The notes: generated by a model not told the origin, from the letters alone. Positions 1 to 12,700 are shown, numbered from the stretch's first letter. The stretch is DNA of 64,000 nt from Flaccisagitta enflata (GCA_965153355.1 OZ231128.1:22320001-22384000), one strand, 5' to 3'. A program made the numbers and translations.

Positions 1-321
1 TGCTGTTTTTTGCCATGGATTATGCATGGACTGAACCACTAGAAACCACAGAAAAAGTGACAGTTCTCCTAGTTTAAACCAAGCGGTTCCAAAAATCTGA
101 TGTGTGTTGTAATTCCTGGATTCCTTTCAAAAGCGGGCACACATTCTGAATCCCCGTGGCGGGTCAAGAAATCCCATTTCACGAAGCAATGGAAAACCTC
201 GTTATTGATTGTAGATGGAAAGAGAGAACGAAAGGCATGGCAACACCGAAGATGTACTAGCAAAAAAGGTCAAGAAAGGTCAGCAAATAAGATGTTCAGC
301 GTATGAGAGAAGTAGGTTTTT

Positions 322-495
322 AGTTGCGGACACGCAACTCTATAAGAGGCTTTGTCCGTCCATCGGTCGGTCGGTCCGTGGACACAAGTCGAAAAGGGAG
401 GAAATGAGCGTTTTAGGACATTTTTTGTTGCGGACAGTTGCATTACCGCCCCTGCCCACCCGTCCACAACTGATGGCCGTGTATCCGGCCTTGTT
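322..495 (+). mobile_element. hairpin-headed repeat, subfamily AGTTGCGGAC
   Basis: Starts with the stem AGTTGC-GGACAC-GCAACT, then the core CTCTATAAGAGGCTTTGTCC and a short GTCGGTC run. The subterminal arm GTCCACAACT (462-471) is the reverse complement of the first ten bases with one mismatch. It ends with the tail GTGTATCCGGCCTTGTT. A second arm-like stretch (GTTGCGGACAGTTGC) near 427 suggests an older copy is nested inside. No protein is encoded. Confidence 0.75.
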
Positions 496-499
496 CATT

Positions 500-844
500 T
501 GAGTAGTACATATATACGGTATACCACAGAAATTGAGCCATAGTCAGATATCTGCTTCATTTTTGATAACGATGTTTCTGTGTTCTTATAATCCTTCTCA
601 TACTCATTCAGTCATTCTCATACTCAATCTCATACTCATTCTCATCACCATTATAATCAAAATATTCTGAACTATATATGTGTACTACCCGAATGAAAAT
701 TTTCTTTTCTCCTCAACAATACAATGAACAGCGTGTGTAACGCTGAAGCAGAGAAACAGCTACAATTTTCAGCATCACATCCAAGTTCTGCCGTCACAAA
801 CTCACAATCGACATCTAATCTGATCTAATCTGTTATCACATTGA
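500..844. other. AT-rich DNA, no gene seen
   Basis: A short degenerate run of CTCATACTCATT units lies at about 598-650. No splice-bounded open frame or recognisable element was found. Confidence 0.5.
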
Positions 845-1277
845 TTACACTCTTTTTTTTATAAGAACATCATTTTTTTTCAAAGGCTTCATGTTCTTAT
901 TTCCAAGGCCAAATGAAGCCTTCAATGTTCTTAGAGCGCTCTTAATTTCAGATATTCTTTAAACTATAGGAAACCTTGAAATAAACTATTACTCAATGAT
1001 ACTAGATACATTTATATTAAATATTGTTTAACCAAATGCCAATCATTAAAGTCTGGGGATATTTTCATGATATTCATTTAAAAATCATAAAATATCATCT
1101 TAATTATACTAAAATTCAAGTGTTTTCTTAATGTTCTTTTGATATTACTGTAAACAAAATTTTTTTCTCAAGATTTGAAGCCTTTATATTGTATGTTCTT
1201 AAGATGTTCCTAATTTTGAGGCTATTTTAAGCCTTGATGTTCTTATAAACTAGGTGCTTACAAAAAAAAGAGTGTAA
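845..1277. mobile_element. Tc1/mariner-type MITE, TIR CACTCTTTTTTTT
   Basis: The ends are TTACACTCTTTTTTTT and AAAAAAAAGAGTGTAA, an inverted repeat flanked by TA on each side. The inside repeats variants of AAGGCTTCATGTTCTTA and has no transposase frame. The ends and internal words match the outer shell of the nested insertion at 8098-10378, so both look like one non-autonomous family. Confidence 0.65.
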
Positions 1278-1329
1278 CTTTTGAAGCACACACAAGTTCT
1301 ATTTGATTTATCATATCTTGTTGATTTAT

Positions 1330-1459
1330 AGGTGCGCCAACGCACCTCCATATCCGGCCATGTCTAGTCTACCCGTTCATTTGTTTGTTGGTCTGTTGGT
1401 TCATCACGTAATGGTTCGATGATCCACCCGGCGCACCTATTGGCATACTTGGCCTTGTT
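1330..1459 (+). mobile_element. hairpin-headed repeat, subfamily AGGTGCGCC
   Basis: The head is AGGTGC-GCCAAC-GCACCT. The subterminal arm GGCGCACCT is the exact reverse complement of the first nine bases. The tail is TTGGCATACTTGGCCTTGTT. The inner part holds TTGTTTGTTGGTCTGTTGG in place of the usual GTCC run. Confidence 0.75.
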
Positions 1460-1750
1460 CCATTGCAAAGCCATTGCCGGTGTGATTTCTAAAATATGGT
1501 GCGATCGGGAATGATATTCATCAGCGTTTTGATTCATAACCCAATAACACATATTGTCTTGTTGCGCGCCAGCAACTAACTGTTTTAAATTGGCCTTTCC
1601 TCGATGTTGCTAACATATGATTAATAATGCAAAGCATTTTATAAACACATAAATCCATTTATTGGCGAGACAAAAGGGCAATAAAGGCAAAAGTAACTGA
1701 CGACGAATTATGGAAAATTCGATTAGGAATAACAAAGCTACATGTATATT

Positions 1751-1752
<2 letters not shown>

Positions 1753-1826
<74 letters not shown>
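1753..1826. repeat. (GA)n microsatellite
   Basis: Uninterrupted GA, about 37 units. Confidence 0.95.
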
Positions 1827-1830
<4 letters not shown>

Positions 1831-3900
1831 GAAAGAAATCATGAAAAGGATTTCGATTCTAAGATAAGACATATTGGGTCTAGAACTGAAATAAAAACTT
1901 TGTCTTTTTACAATTCATCTTTTTGGATCGATTAACAATGAACGAGAAATACGAGATTACGATATTACAATATTCCTTCCTCAACCTTTTGAAAAAAAAA
2001 AATAACGGATAATAGATAATACTTGACGATTTGTGACCTGATGAGATCAACTTTTGTTCGACCATCATTTCATATGCTTTTGACACTTCTTCACTCAGCA
2101 TTTATCAAATAGTGTTATTTGTTTCTCAACAGAAACCAAGTTTTTCTAGACAAAAATAATATTACGATATCTGATCAATTCATTGAATTTGCAAAAAGAA
2201 TAAATTGTTTCATACTCATAGTCAGCATTACGAGAAAAAACATCTTCAGATTAAGAAAATCATCAGACACATTAAAGGGTTTTACAAACGATCATGAGCT
2301 GTCTCCCATGATGTGTACCATTTGGTTTGGGTAGAGAGACATTGCCATTGGAATTTATCAACAGTTGTAAACGTTGCCCTTTAGGTGGGATAGCACAATA
2401 CCAAATCATCGCGAACAATCTTTAATGAACACGGATGGCAAATTTGGTTTGAGTTGTTGGATTTTGTTTTCAATGAAATAAACACAAAAGAGTGGAAAAG
2501 AATTGGAAACAATTTGGGAACATTAGAGACTTCCGGTATCACAGTCAATAACAAAAAAAGATGATTCATTTTGTTGTTTTTGTTTCTTTGACATCATAAA
2601 ATTATCATAATCAAAAACAAGAAAAGAGCATCGATTATCAAGGATGTATCACAATTTCTAGGGTATTAGGTTATTCTTATTTGCCATGCCAAAAACCTGA
2701 TTTTCTGACCATTTCGCATCCAAAGTGATGTTGTTTTTCTTCTACCTACTATCTGGGATATGAATATACGAATACCAGGTAATAAGCATCAAGCTAGCTC
2801 CTTCAAAAATGAATTTGAGCTACTGATCTATACCATATTGATAAAAAAAAAAAGACCCAACTGTACTGCGAACCATAATACAGGGGGAATATAAGCTGAG
2901 CTGCGAACCATAGAAACGGAAACTGCTCATGAAAAATGACTCATCAATGATTTTTTTTTATGGGAAAAAGGAGTTTCTTAAAAACAGAAACAACTTGTGT
3001 TTTTTACTTTCATTTATTCCAACATTGAGCTCAGCTGTGTGATAAGAAAAAAATTATTGCTTTGTCATTCAAAGAGGTTTAAGTCATGTCAAAACCAAAC
3101 AATATGACATAAATAATGCCCTTTCAAACACTCATTTGAGATGTTTCTGACGATAGACACCATTACTGGGACTTTCTTAAATTGAATACCTCTTCCCAGA
3201 TGTCCGTATAATCGTTTCCTAGATAGTGACATGAATCAGATTAAGATCTCCATGAGCATCTCACAGATTGTGGGAATAGAACAGATGTACATGATTCAAG
3301 TTCGATGTCGACATAAAACAATGGGTGGTCATGTTCAGTTTTGAAACAAATTCCACGACAAACAACACAATTATTTGAGTGCGTGCGACTGTTTATAGTT
3401 CAGGCCACTCTATGGTTCCTCAGACCGCTTTTACATCCATTCATTAGCTGTTCCGTAAGTCGGTATTTAGACCTGGATTTTTATTCTGACGCAGTTCACA
3501 TGCTCGCGATATTGGGATCAGCCTGTTTTGACAGATATTGGGAATAGGGTGACATGGCTTTTCCTACCTTCTTGTTATTACATAATTTCTTACAAAAGCT
3601 TGCCTTTAGAACTAGAAGCATTACGATTCATGCAATATCCTTACTTGACCTTACATCTACCAAAAGATCAATTTCCCCGATGAAGATTACGACTGCTTAC
3701 GTAAGAAAATCAGGAAAGGATCCCATTTTCTCAGATTATTAATAGATACCAAACGGAAGATCAATTTCTGAAGATAACAACTTAATTGACTTCTTACATG
3801 AGGAGATTCAATTTGCTCATACGCAAACGGCAAAGGCTAATCTCACCAACTTCTACATCCTCCCACTCACCTCCAACGGGCACGCTCATTGAAACAACGA
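1827..3900. other. gene-free AT-rich stretch downstream of the RhoGAP gene
   Basis: About 2 kb of AT-rich sequence with no frame above about 75 codons that looks coding, no SSR block and no recognised element. It lies beyond the likely poly(A) site of the minus-strand RhoGAP gene, so it is probably intergenic or decayed transposon DNA. Confidence 0.5.
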
Positions 3901-3904
3901 GGTA

Positions 3905-3910
3905 TTTATT
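3905..3910 (-). promoter_or_regulatory. candidate poly(A) signal AATAAA of the RhoGAP gene
   Basis: TTTATT on the plus strand reads AATAAA on the gene strand. It is the first such hexamer downstream of the stop codon at 4357-4355 and implies a 3' UTR of roughly 450 bases. The evidence is the hexamer and its position only. Confidence 0.3.
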
Positions 3911-4004
3911 TTGTTCAATGAGCAGGCTCATTTAAGAAAATTTATCTTTAAATTCATAAATGTATCTTGAAATGACTATAAACTCATTGGAACAATTCCT
4001 TCCA

Positions 4005-4354
4005 TAGTTCATACATGAGGTGTCCATTTTTGATCAATGATCATTTTGATTTTACCAACAAGGCTTTCAGAGAATCTGATATCCATTGCCTTGTGATTAG
4101 GATTTTCATTTAAACAACTCTCTCCATAGATGAGGTGTCCATTTCCTATCAATGATCATTTCGATTAAATCAACACTCTCTGAGAATGTGATATCCATTG
4201 TCTTGTGTTTATGATTATCATGTAAGCATTGGAGACGATTTTGTAACAACTCTCTCCGTAGATTAGGCGTTCATTTTCTCTCAAAATAATGATTTTCATT
4301 TTACAACTCCCTCGATAAATGAGGTGTTCATTTTCTTTCGATGATCACTTTCGT
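4005..4354 (-). repeat. decayed tandem copies of the RhoGAP stop-codon region
   Basis: Four degenerate units resemble the end of the adjacent coding exon. The exon ends (plus strand) CTCCCTCCATGAACGAGG then TGTCCATTTTCTCGAT. Downstream are CTCCCTCGATAAATGAGG, CTCTCTCCGTAGATTAGG, CTCTCTCCATAGATGAGG and a more diverged fourth, each followed by a TGTCCATTTT-like or TTCATTTTCT-like block and an ATGATCATTTTGATT-like spacer. On the gene strand these are relics of the codons for KMDTSFMEG placed in the 3' UTR. Confidence 0.65.
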
Positions 4355-4714
<360 letters not shown>

Positions 4715-4895
4715 TTAAATGGCTCGAAAGGTTTTCTCTCAAGTCGAAATACGAAAAGCGACCGTGAAGGAGAGAGCGACCTCTTGAGGTGAGCATCAAA
4801 AGGCTGAAAACTCCACTAACCCTCTCCTAAATAAACAAGCGAATTAACAACACCCGCGGATCGGGAGTAGACACGCTTTGTTTGCCAACGAAACA

Positions 4896-4899
<4 letters not shown>

Positions 4900-4967
<68 letters not shown>
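4900..4967. repeat. (AG)n microsatellite
   Basis: Pure AG run in the 9.8-kb intron between the last two RhoGAP exons. It is (CT)n on the gene strand. Confidence 0.95.
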
Positions 4968-4971
<4 letters not shown>

Positions 4972-5276
4972 AATGAGTTTAATGTACTACCCCCACCAGC
5001 ATGTTTGGTTGGTAGAGTGGGTAAAAGGGCAGTGATTTGTTTCTCGTTGGGCCACGAAATGAAAACATTCTGGAGCACAATTTGAGCGCTAAATGGTTCT
5101 GATGGAGAAGCAACAAAAACATAGCTCACGGCCTCGTTGTACTGTTGATACAGTAGGCGTACAAGAAAAGTTAGGCGGGGAAAAAGTAAACAACATTTTG
5201 AGCTTCACCAGAATATGGTTATGAATTACGAGACAAAGTTTAATATCGTAGGAGTTGCGTTGCTCCACTGCTCTTT

Positions 5277-5501
5277 AGCCGCTTGCTAAGCAGCTCCATA
5301 ACGGGGTGTGTCCGCGCGTCCGAAGGTCGGTAGGAAACGCTAAATTTTGGATGACAGGAAATCGACCAAAAATGGTGAATTCTGAGCATTACTTCCCCTG
5401 TCCACCCACGTGACAGCCCCCGCTCACCCTTATTACCGCCCCTTGCCGCCTGCATTACTGCCCCTGCCAACTCGCCAGCGCAAGCGCGTATCCGGCCTTG
5501 T
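5277..5501 (+). mobile_element. hairpin-headed repeat, diverged
   Basis: Head AGCCGCTTGCTAAGCAGCT, core CTCCATAACGGGGTGTGTCCG, repeated CCCCTGCC words and tail GCGTATCCGGCCTTGT. The subterminal arm is GCGCAAGCGCG. Confidence 0.6.
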
Positions 5502-5537
5502 GCTAGATTACGTGGGTGAATTTGAAGGAGACTAATC

Positions 5538-5850
5538 TACGGTCCGTCCGTTGGTCGGTCAGTCGCGTGCACTGCCATCGATCGATCCATCCATCCACCG
5601 ATCCATCCATCCATCCATCCATCCATCCATCCATCCATCCATCCATCCATCCATCCATCCATCCATCCATCCATCCATCCATTTATCCATCCATTTATCC
5701 ATCCATTTATCCATCCATCCATCCATCCATCCATCCATCCATCCATCCTTCTATCCATCCATCTATTTTAGTGACTTCGTCCGTCGGTAAAATATCTGAA
5801 TTGCGAGCAATTTCTAGATTACTGCCCCTGCCCGGCCCAACCGCTTGCAG
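5538..5850 (+). repeat. (CCAT)n block inside a broken hairpin-headed repeat
   Basis: CGGTCCGTCCGTTGGTCGG and AGTCGCGTGCACTGCC precede about 175 bases of CCAT (with TTAT variants). ATTACTGCCCCTGCCCGGCC follows. The flanks are pieces of the hairpin family, so the microsatellite grew out of its GTCC core. Confidence 0.6.
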
Positions 5851-6077
5851 ATAATGCACTTGGCAGCTGCCACAGTAATTGGTTACTGTTATATCGAGTT
5901 TACTGGTAAACTGGTTTACTGGTATATCGAGAGCGATGCTGACAGGAAAACTCATTGGAAAAAAGATGAATTACGTAATTCGACATAGGGGACAAGTAAA
6001 GTTTTCCATTTTTGATTTGAGGCAATTTTAGAAAGGTGAGCCATTTTTGGGCTGAGACGATGCATTTTTTGATATTC

Positions 6078-6175
6078 ACAGCTAAGAAAGAGCTAATTTT
6101 TCTCTTTCCAATGGCGCCAACCAGAAGCCTCAGCGATGATTTTTTGGATTTTTGGATTTTTGGATTTTTCTCGAT
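6078..6175 (+). repeat. dispersed repeat with AGCTAAGAAAGAGCTAATT
   Basis: CAGCTAAGAAAGAGCTAATT then CTCTTTCCAATGGCGCCAA and ATGATTTTTTGGATTTTT. It recurs at 37868-37965 with a few changes. AGCT-AAGAA-AGAGCT forms a small hairpin. Confidence 0.5.
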
Positions 6176-6207
6176 GATCAATATTTTTCATTGATCTTTA
6201 TTTCAGG

Positions 6208-6563
6208 CATTATGTAATAGAGTGGGCTCAACTTGGGCATAGCAATGAAAAATCATTTCCAAGCTCTTTTCATGTTCCATTTGCATAATTAGAGCCCTAT
6301 TTCATTGGAAAATTGATTTGGAATTGATTTTGGCATTCCGTAATCAGTGCATTAGTTGTATAGAATAACTCTGGGAGAAATTTTTCTCAAAGCTACAGCA
6401 ATGTTTTCTATAGAACTACAACATTGATTATGGAATACCTAGATCAAGTCCAAATCGATTTTCCAAATAGATTGGGTTGTGATTATGCAATTGGAACATG
6501 AAAAAAGCTTGGAAATAATGTTTCATTCAAATCGCTCAATTGAGCCTATTCTATTATGTAACA
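6208..6563. mobile_element. foldback element, arms about 155 bp
   Basis: The left arm has ATTATGTAATAGAGTGGGCTC and CTCTTTTCATGTTCCATTTG. The right arm has the inverted versions CAATTGGAACATGAAAAAAG and GAGCCTATTCTATTATGTAA. Arms run from about 6209-6365 and 6400-6562 with a short centre. There is no coding frame. Confidence 0.6.
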
Positions 6564-6597
6564 TGAAAGAGACTTCCATTCACAACTTTTTAGGGAC

Positions 6598-6622
6598 GGC
6601 GATAGTCGCCTTTATTGGTACC
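6598..6622 (+). repeat. dispersed GGCGATAGCCGCC-type motif, diverged copy
   Basis: GACGGCGATAGTCGCCTTTATTGGTACC is a weak relative of the conserved words at 10527-10578 and 38684-38727. Confidence 0.3.
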
Positions 6623-7353
6623 TTAACTTCATTTTTATGTTGAATACCATCTTAGAAAAAAAAAATCTTCCGGCATGTTTATATGTATATCTCTGGTTAG
6701 AATCAACCAATCATAAAAGAATTGGTGAGATAAATAAAGCCCTTCAAATTTGCAAGAGATTTACGCAAACCGCATCCCTTTTGCTCTAAGCAATTAAAAG
6801 TTATTTAACTTTGATTGAAATACTTCAATTTCGCTTCTACAATTTCTATACACAATTTAAATGAGATCTTTACACTGTTTTTTAAATTCCTTCTAAACGC
6901 ATTGAGCTAGACAGATGCTGTTTGCGTGAACTGCTTGCAAATTCGAAGGGCTTCATTTCTGTCACCGATTTTTCGATAATTTGATAAGCTTTTTGGTAGC
7001 TATAGGTGTAAATGTAGCGGGAGAGGAGATCAAAAAAAGATATGAAAAAGATCTGAAGACCTATCACTCCAGAATACAACGAGAGGCTCTACAAATTGTT
7101 TCCCCAATAAATGGCGGCCCTGATTCAGCCAAAAAGGGCTCACACTAATTATTCATGGTTTTGTAACTGCTTTATATCTATTTTGATAACATTAAATACA
7201 TTTTTATTACAGGGCGGAGGATTTATTTTTCTAAGATAGTAGAGATAGGAGTCAAGAACAGTTTTGAAATTACTGCGGGCCATGAAACTCGTTACACTCA
7301 TCAGAAATTCCCCGTGCGCAAACCGAATTCAACGATGTCATCAAAAAGTGAGT

Positions 7354-7359
<6 letters not shown>
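6623..7359. other. intronic AT-rich DNA, no gene
   Basis: Nothing recognised beyond isolated A/T runs. Confidence 0.4.

Positions 7360-7403
<44 letters not shown>
7360..7403. repeat. (GA)n microsatellite
   Basis: About 21 units. It is (CT)n on the gene strand. Confidence 0.9.
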
Positions 7404-7407
<4 letters not shown>

Positions 7408-7499
7408 ATTGCTCGTGAAACTTGGCGCGACTTTTCTTCCTTTCATTTCCGTTTTTTTACGACGTCGTTATTCAACGCCAAAAACCCCAGAACACCTCA

Positions 7500-7640
7500 G
7501 CTCTACATCACCTATGGGCTATGGCACTTCAGATCTCTTTTGTCTACATCACCTATGGGCTATGGCACTTCAGATCTCTCCTGTCTACATCACTTATGGC
7601 GCTTACGATCTCTTTTGTCCACGCATCACTTATGGTCTAA
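7500..7640. repeat. 41-bp minisatellite, about 3.5 copies
   Basis: CTACATCACCTATGGG then CTATGGCACTTCAGATCTC starts at 7503, 7544 and 7585. The last unit is degenerate. The surrounding open frames are by-products of the repeat. Confidence 0.75.
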
Positions 7641-8218
7641 ATTAGTATTACCTGTATCATTGGCAGTCAAGGTCTGTATCACTCATGATCATCTACAGCG
7701 AATCTTTAAGAGGTTTTGTCCCTCTATCCATCAGTCCATTGGTCAATTGTTCTGTGCGTTCGTCCATGAGTCTACAGCAAACCACCATCACCTAAGGCTG
7801 CGGTTACCTTCGTTCAAATCACCTCTCTCTTCTATTCACAATTCCTTATTGACTCCCTATTCAGTATTCACTTCATGATACTTAGTTCAAATGATAATAA
7901 GTCAGCTCTACCCTACTAGTCAAAAATTCCCCTTTTACCATTGTTTTATCTGACACTAATAATTCAGCTCATTTAGCTGATTTTTTTTCTGTTTTCAAGC
8001 GCAATAAATACATAAATGTTTTGATATATGTTTGAGCATGCAAATGCAAGAAAGCATGTCAGTAAGCATAGCTGGTTATCTGTCTGACTGATTTTGAGTA
8101 CACTTTTTTTTTTTTTTATAAGAGACTTTTTTATAAGAGACATGAGGCTGAGATTCTCTGAAAATTTAAATACAAAATAAGAGACAGCTCAGGCTGACTT
8201 TTACCTTAGCTAATTTTT

Positions 8219-8407
8219 AGTCGCGTGCACGCGACTCTACGCCCCGCTTTGTCCGTCCGTTGGTTGGTTGGTCAGTCGGTCCGTCGGTTGGTCCCCATTT
8301 TTATCAATTTTATTTCTTTAAGTTATTAAAAGTCCTTTTTGGTTAAGCTAAGTCATTCTAAGTCATTCTGTTAGTCTCGCACATGACCTTAAGGTGTTGG
8401 CCTTGTT
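8219..8407 (+). mobile_element. hairpin-headed repeat, AAGTCATTCT-array subfamily
   Basis: The head is the perfect 18-base palindrome AGTCGCGTGCACGCGACT. A GTCCGTCCGTTGG run and TTAAGTCATTCTAAGTCATTCT units follow. The tail is GGTGTTGGCCTTGTT. It shares the AAGTCATTCT internal array with copies at 26675-27050 and 53248-53622. Confidence 0.75.
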
Positions 8408-8454
8408 TTTCCTTTTATTACAAGTGAGAGTAGTAAAAGTAGTAGTAGCAGCAA

Positions 8455-8635
<181 letters not shown>

Positions 8636-10167
8636 GGCAAGTGTCACGCTTCGGCAGCAAGCAAGGGTGCCCGACTCTCCAACATCTTAAGAGTAACCAG
8701 GCTTGAGCTATGGCTTTGAACTATGAATCAATGGTTTGATGTCATCCCTAACAGTCAGGTGTACATTGTCAAACCTATTTTTGAGACACTTGTGACCCCT
8801 AGGGGACCCTTAATTAGGGTCAAATGGTCAAATTTGGCTTGTCTCCTGCTTGTCTCCACATGAAAAGTGCAAGCAGAAGCAATCAAAAAATGTCTAAATG
8901 GACCGTATCATGACTCCTTATCATTCATTATTAATCACTTGAAACAGACAAAAAAATCGTTTGAGCTCCGTTGACAATAAGATCCTTAAAAACGGTTTTC
9001 TTGCGTTCACTACACCCTCTCTATTTTTGAGCAAAATTTCACTCAGATCACAGTATAATAATTATTATTTTTTTAAACTTAACTTTGCTTCATAGTTAAG
9101 CATATTATGTTTGTTTGTCTGAAAGACAACTACTTGAAGGGCATATTTCCCAAATTTCATGTTTCCATGTGGCTCCAAAGCGGCTCAATTGCATTTTTTC
9201 TAGAGCGTATCAATTCGCGCACACCCCCAGATTTGTTCCTAACGCATACCTAACGCTTAAGATATGCCACTATGGCGTGAAAACGACACAATTTACACAA
9301 AATCTGATCACACCACGTGAAAGAGCGTGAAATTTTGAATCTACACTGAAAATTTCAAGTCTTAACTACCAGACGTTTGGTCACAATAAAATCTTACATT
9401 TTGTTGGTCCTGAAGTGTGAACAGAATTGATTCGCTCTTCGACGGCTCATCGTAGTTAATTCTTTGTTTCCACACAGCGCTCCTCACACAAATGCGCGAT
9501 GCTTTTGGGTCTTAATTTGATAAAATTTCTTAAAATAAAAATTGGCATATCTCAGGAACTGTTCGAGCTAGCCCATTGAAATTTTGCATGGTTGGTACCT
9601 AGACCAAGAGGGTCTTTTGCTTAAATTCTGATGCGACCTACAGAATGTCAAGCAGTCCAACCAGACCAACCAGCCTACCAGATGAAAAAATGAAAAAATG
9701 GCATAACTTCTGAAGTAATTGTCTGATTTGGTTGAAATTTTTCATGAAGCTTCCTTTAAAGATTCCTCGTCACTGGCATAAAAAAGAGCTTGGGGAAAAA
9801 ATATTTTCTTCCGACAGCCCACCCAGCCAGAAATGGTACTTATAGAGATTTTTTTGAAAAACAAGAAAAATTCAAAAAAATTTCAGAAACATGATCTCAC
9901 ATGTTTGCTTGGACCTTATCAATAAGAATTTCACTGTCATATTGATTTCTTAGTTGTATTTAGCTAAATTTTCTAGTAATGAAATTGCCAACAATATCTA
10001 TTTAAGCCTAATTTGCATGAAAAATGAGCTTACTTAAGAACATCCAAGTATGGATTCATATGTAAGAATAGGTAAGCTACATGATGACGTATGGTTTTGT
10101 TCAATATTCAAACATGTAAATTTGATGACTTTTATCCCGTCCATGTCGGGTTTGCGTGACACAAGCC
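8636..10167 (+). mobile_element. 1.5-kb TIR transposon, non-coding, copy 1
   Basis: The ends are GGCAAGTGTCACGC and GCGTGACACAAGCC, imperfect inverted repeats, lying in a (TAG)n array. The 3' 800 bases (from about 9340) align collinearly with 54900-55746. Shared words include TTTCCACACAGC, GAGCTAGCCCA, TGAAATTTTGCATGGTTG and CCAACCAGACCAACCAGCC. The best frame (71 codons at 9115) is not convincing. This is a decayed or non-autonomous DNA transposon of unknown superfamily. Confidence 0.6.
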
Positions 10168-10250
10168 AGTAGTAGTAACAGTAGCAATAACAGTAGTAGT
10201 AATAATAGTAATATAAGTAGTAGTGATATTAGTATCATTGATAGTATTAG
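10168..10250. repeat. (TAG)n microsatellite, right part
   Basis: AGTAGTAGTAACAGTAGCAATAACAG-type TAG/TAA/CAG mixture continuing the array interrupted by the transposon. Confidence 0.7.
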
Positions 10251-10526
10251 TGGTAACGGATCAAGTCAGGGAAAAATAAGAACATATTAAGAGAATTCGA
10301 GGCTGAAAATGACTTGGAATTTAAGAACACTCAGGCTGAGTTGAAAAAAGGTTGTCTCTTATAAAAAAAAAGTGTATTTTAGCTCATTTAGCTCATTTGA
10401 CTCAGTCCTATTTTTCTCTGATTTTCAGTGCAATAAATACATTCAATTGTTTCCGATTTGATCGAACAAATAAAAAAAAAATTGCAGTGACTGAAGAAGA
10501 AAATTGGTGGAAAGTGGCCAATGCTT

Positions 10527-10578
10527 ACGACTTTTTTCCTCACAGCGATAGCCGCCATAACTGGTGGTTCTTATATCT
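10527..10578 (+). repeat. dispersed motif with the GCGATAGCCGC hairpin
   Basis: TTACGACTTTTTTCCT, then AGCGATAGCCGCCATAACTGG. Related copies lie at 38684-38727 and, in part, 35203-35240. Confidence 0.45.
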
Positions 10579-10664
10579 CCTACACTAAGACTTTCGGTGA
10601 CATTCAAACAAGCCCAAGAGATGCCCAAGAGATGCGTTCTCTTTAGAAACAAGATAACATGAAT

Positions 10665-10735
10665 GGACAAACAGACAGACCTACCTTCCTACCTACCTAC
10701 GGACGCACCCTCTTATAGAGATGCGCGGACGCATT
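10665..10735 (-). mobile_element. hairpin-headed repeat fragment, stem AATGCGTCCGCGCATCT
   Basis: Reads in reverse as the stem AATGCGTCCGCGCATCT, then CTATAAGAGGGTGCGTCCG and a GTAGGTAGGTAGG run. The 3' half is missing. Confidence 0.55.
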
Positions 10736-10739
10736 CAGA

Positions 10740-11040
10740 GTGGACATTTTTAAAGGACATCTTTTTTTCATCATTGAATGGTTTCATCCATTTTAGTCAC
10801 GTTCTTACCTATTTTTGAACAGATCATTCCACCTCTTAGCCTTGATATCTCCCTCTTATCACGGTTCAAAGGCTATGATGTATGATTCATGCAGATTTTA
10901 TTGTGTATTTCTGTCCTTCTCTTGCTTTAATGTCGCAGACTCAGTTCATGGTCTTGAACGAATATAATTAGTCGATTTGACCTTGACAAGAATCATCATC
11001 ACCCATTCCTTTTAGCTCCAGTGTCTCTATGCGACCTTCC
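10740..11040. other. intronic DNA, nothing recognised
   Basis: No element, repeat or coding signal seen. Confidence 0.4.
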
Positions 11041-11060
11041 TGATGATATGCGATCATCAC

Positions 11061-11270
<210 letters not shown>

Positions 11271-11697
11271 GTTGCTGTTTTTGTTTTTCTTTTTGTTTTT
11301 TTTTTTCTTTCTTTTTTTTTTGCTTTGTTGTTTTTTTTTTTCTTGCTGTTGTCCAGTCGTTATCGTTTGCGTCGAATCAGGATTCTACGTTATCGTTGCT
11401 GTTTTCCTATTCATTTCCTTTTTGATGACTCGGTTGTCCTGACCGTAGGTTTTCCTCTTTGTCAATGACGTGAAGACAGAGACATATTCTAGTCAGTGTC
11501 CATCTTGTGTCGGTCCTCTTGAGTCTGAATGCGACCCTCGACTCGGCTCTAGTCCCCTCAAGTCCTCCTCATGTTTATTCCGATCAAAGACTTTCATCGC
11601 ATTTTTCAGCTTCATGGATCTTTTTAGTCGGATGCGCGGGGCCCCATGCGTTGGTATGCCATCGTCTGTCCGACGGTCTGTCAGACGATCATTTTTC

Positions 11698-12195
11698 AAT
11701 CATTCAATCATTCAATCATTCAATCATTCAATCATTCAATCATTCAATCATTCAATCATTCAATCATTCAATCACTCAATCACTCAATCATCCATTCATT
11801 CAACAATTTATTTATTTATTCATACATTCATTCTTTCATTCATTCATTCATCCATCAACAATTCATTGATTTGATCATTGATTTATTCATTCATTCATTT
11901 ATTTATTTATTCATTTGTTTATCTATTTATTTATTCATCTATTTGTTTATTTATTTATTTGTTTATTTATGTATTTATTTATTTATTTATTTATCTATTT
12001 ATTTATTTATTTACTTATTTATTTATTGATTTATTTATTTATTTATCTATTTATTTATTCATTCATTTATTTTTTTGTTTATCTATCTATTTATTTATTT
12101 ATTGACATTGATTTATTTATTGATTTATTTATTCATTTATTCATTCATTCATTTATTCTTTCATACATTCATTCATTCATTTTTTCATTCATGGT
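11698..12195. repeat. compound (CAATCATT)n, (TTTA)n and (TTCA)n block
   Basis: An 8-bp CAATCATT array (to about 11790) grades into TTTA, TTCA and TCTA tetramers. A fragment of the hairpin family (GGATGCGCGGGGCCCCATGC at about 11629) sits just upstream. Confidence 0.9.
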
Positions 12196-12239
12196 AAAAT
12201 AGGACTTTTGTATATTTTCGTCCGTCCATCATAAGACTT

Positions 12240-12452
12240 TTTTTTTTCGTCCTTATCTTCTCTTTCTTTTCTCTTTCTTTTTTCTTCTTTCTTCTTTCTT
12301 ATCTTCTTCATCTTCTTTTTCATCTTCCTCTTCTTCCCCTTCTTCCTCTTCCTCTTCTTCTTCTTCTTCTTCTTCTTCTTCTTCTTCTTCTTCTTCTTCT
12401 TCTTCTTCTTCTTCTTCTTCTTCTTCTTCTTCTTCTTCTTCTTCTTCATCCT
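12240..12452. repeat. (TTC)n microsatellite
   Basis: Interrupted TTC/TCTT, becoming pure TTC for about 95 bases. Confidence 0.95.
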
Positions 12453-12467
12453 GTTCATCTTCTTCAT

Positions 12468-12700
12468 ATTATTATTATTATTTTATTTTATTTTATTTTG
12501 TTTTATTTTATCATATTTTATTTTATTTTATTTCATTTTATTTTATCTTATTTCATTTCATTTCATTTCATTTCATTTTATTTTATTTTATTTTATTTTA
12601 TTTTATTTTATTTTATTTTATTTTATCTTATTTTATTTTATTTTATTTTATTTTATTTTATTTTATTTCATTTTATTATTATTATTGTTATTATTATTAT
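12468..12700. repeat. (TTTTA)n pentanucleotide array
   Basis: ATT trimers flank a TTTTA/TTTCA array of about 200 bases. Confidence 0.95.
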
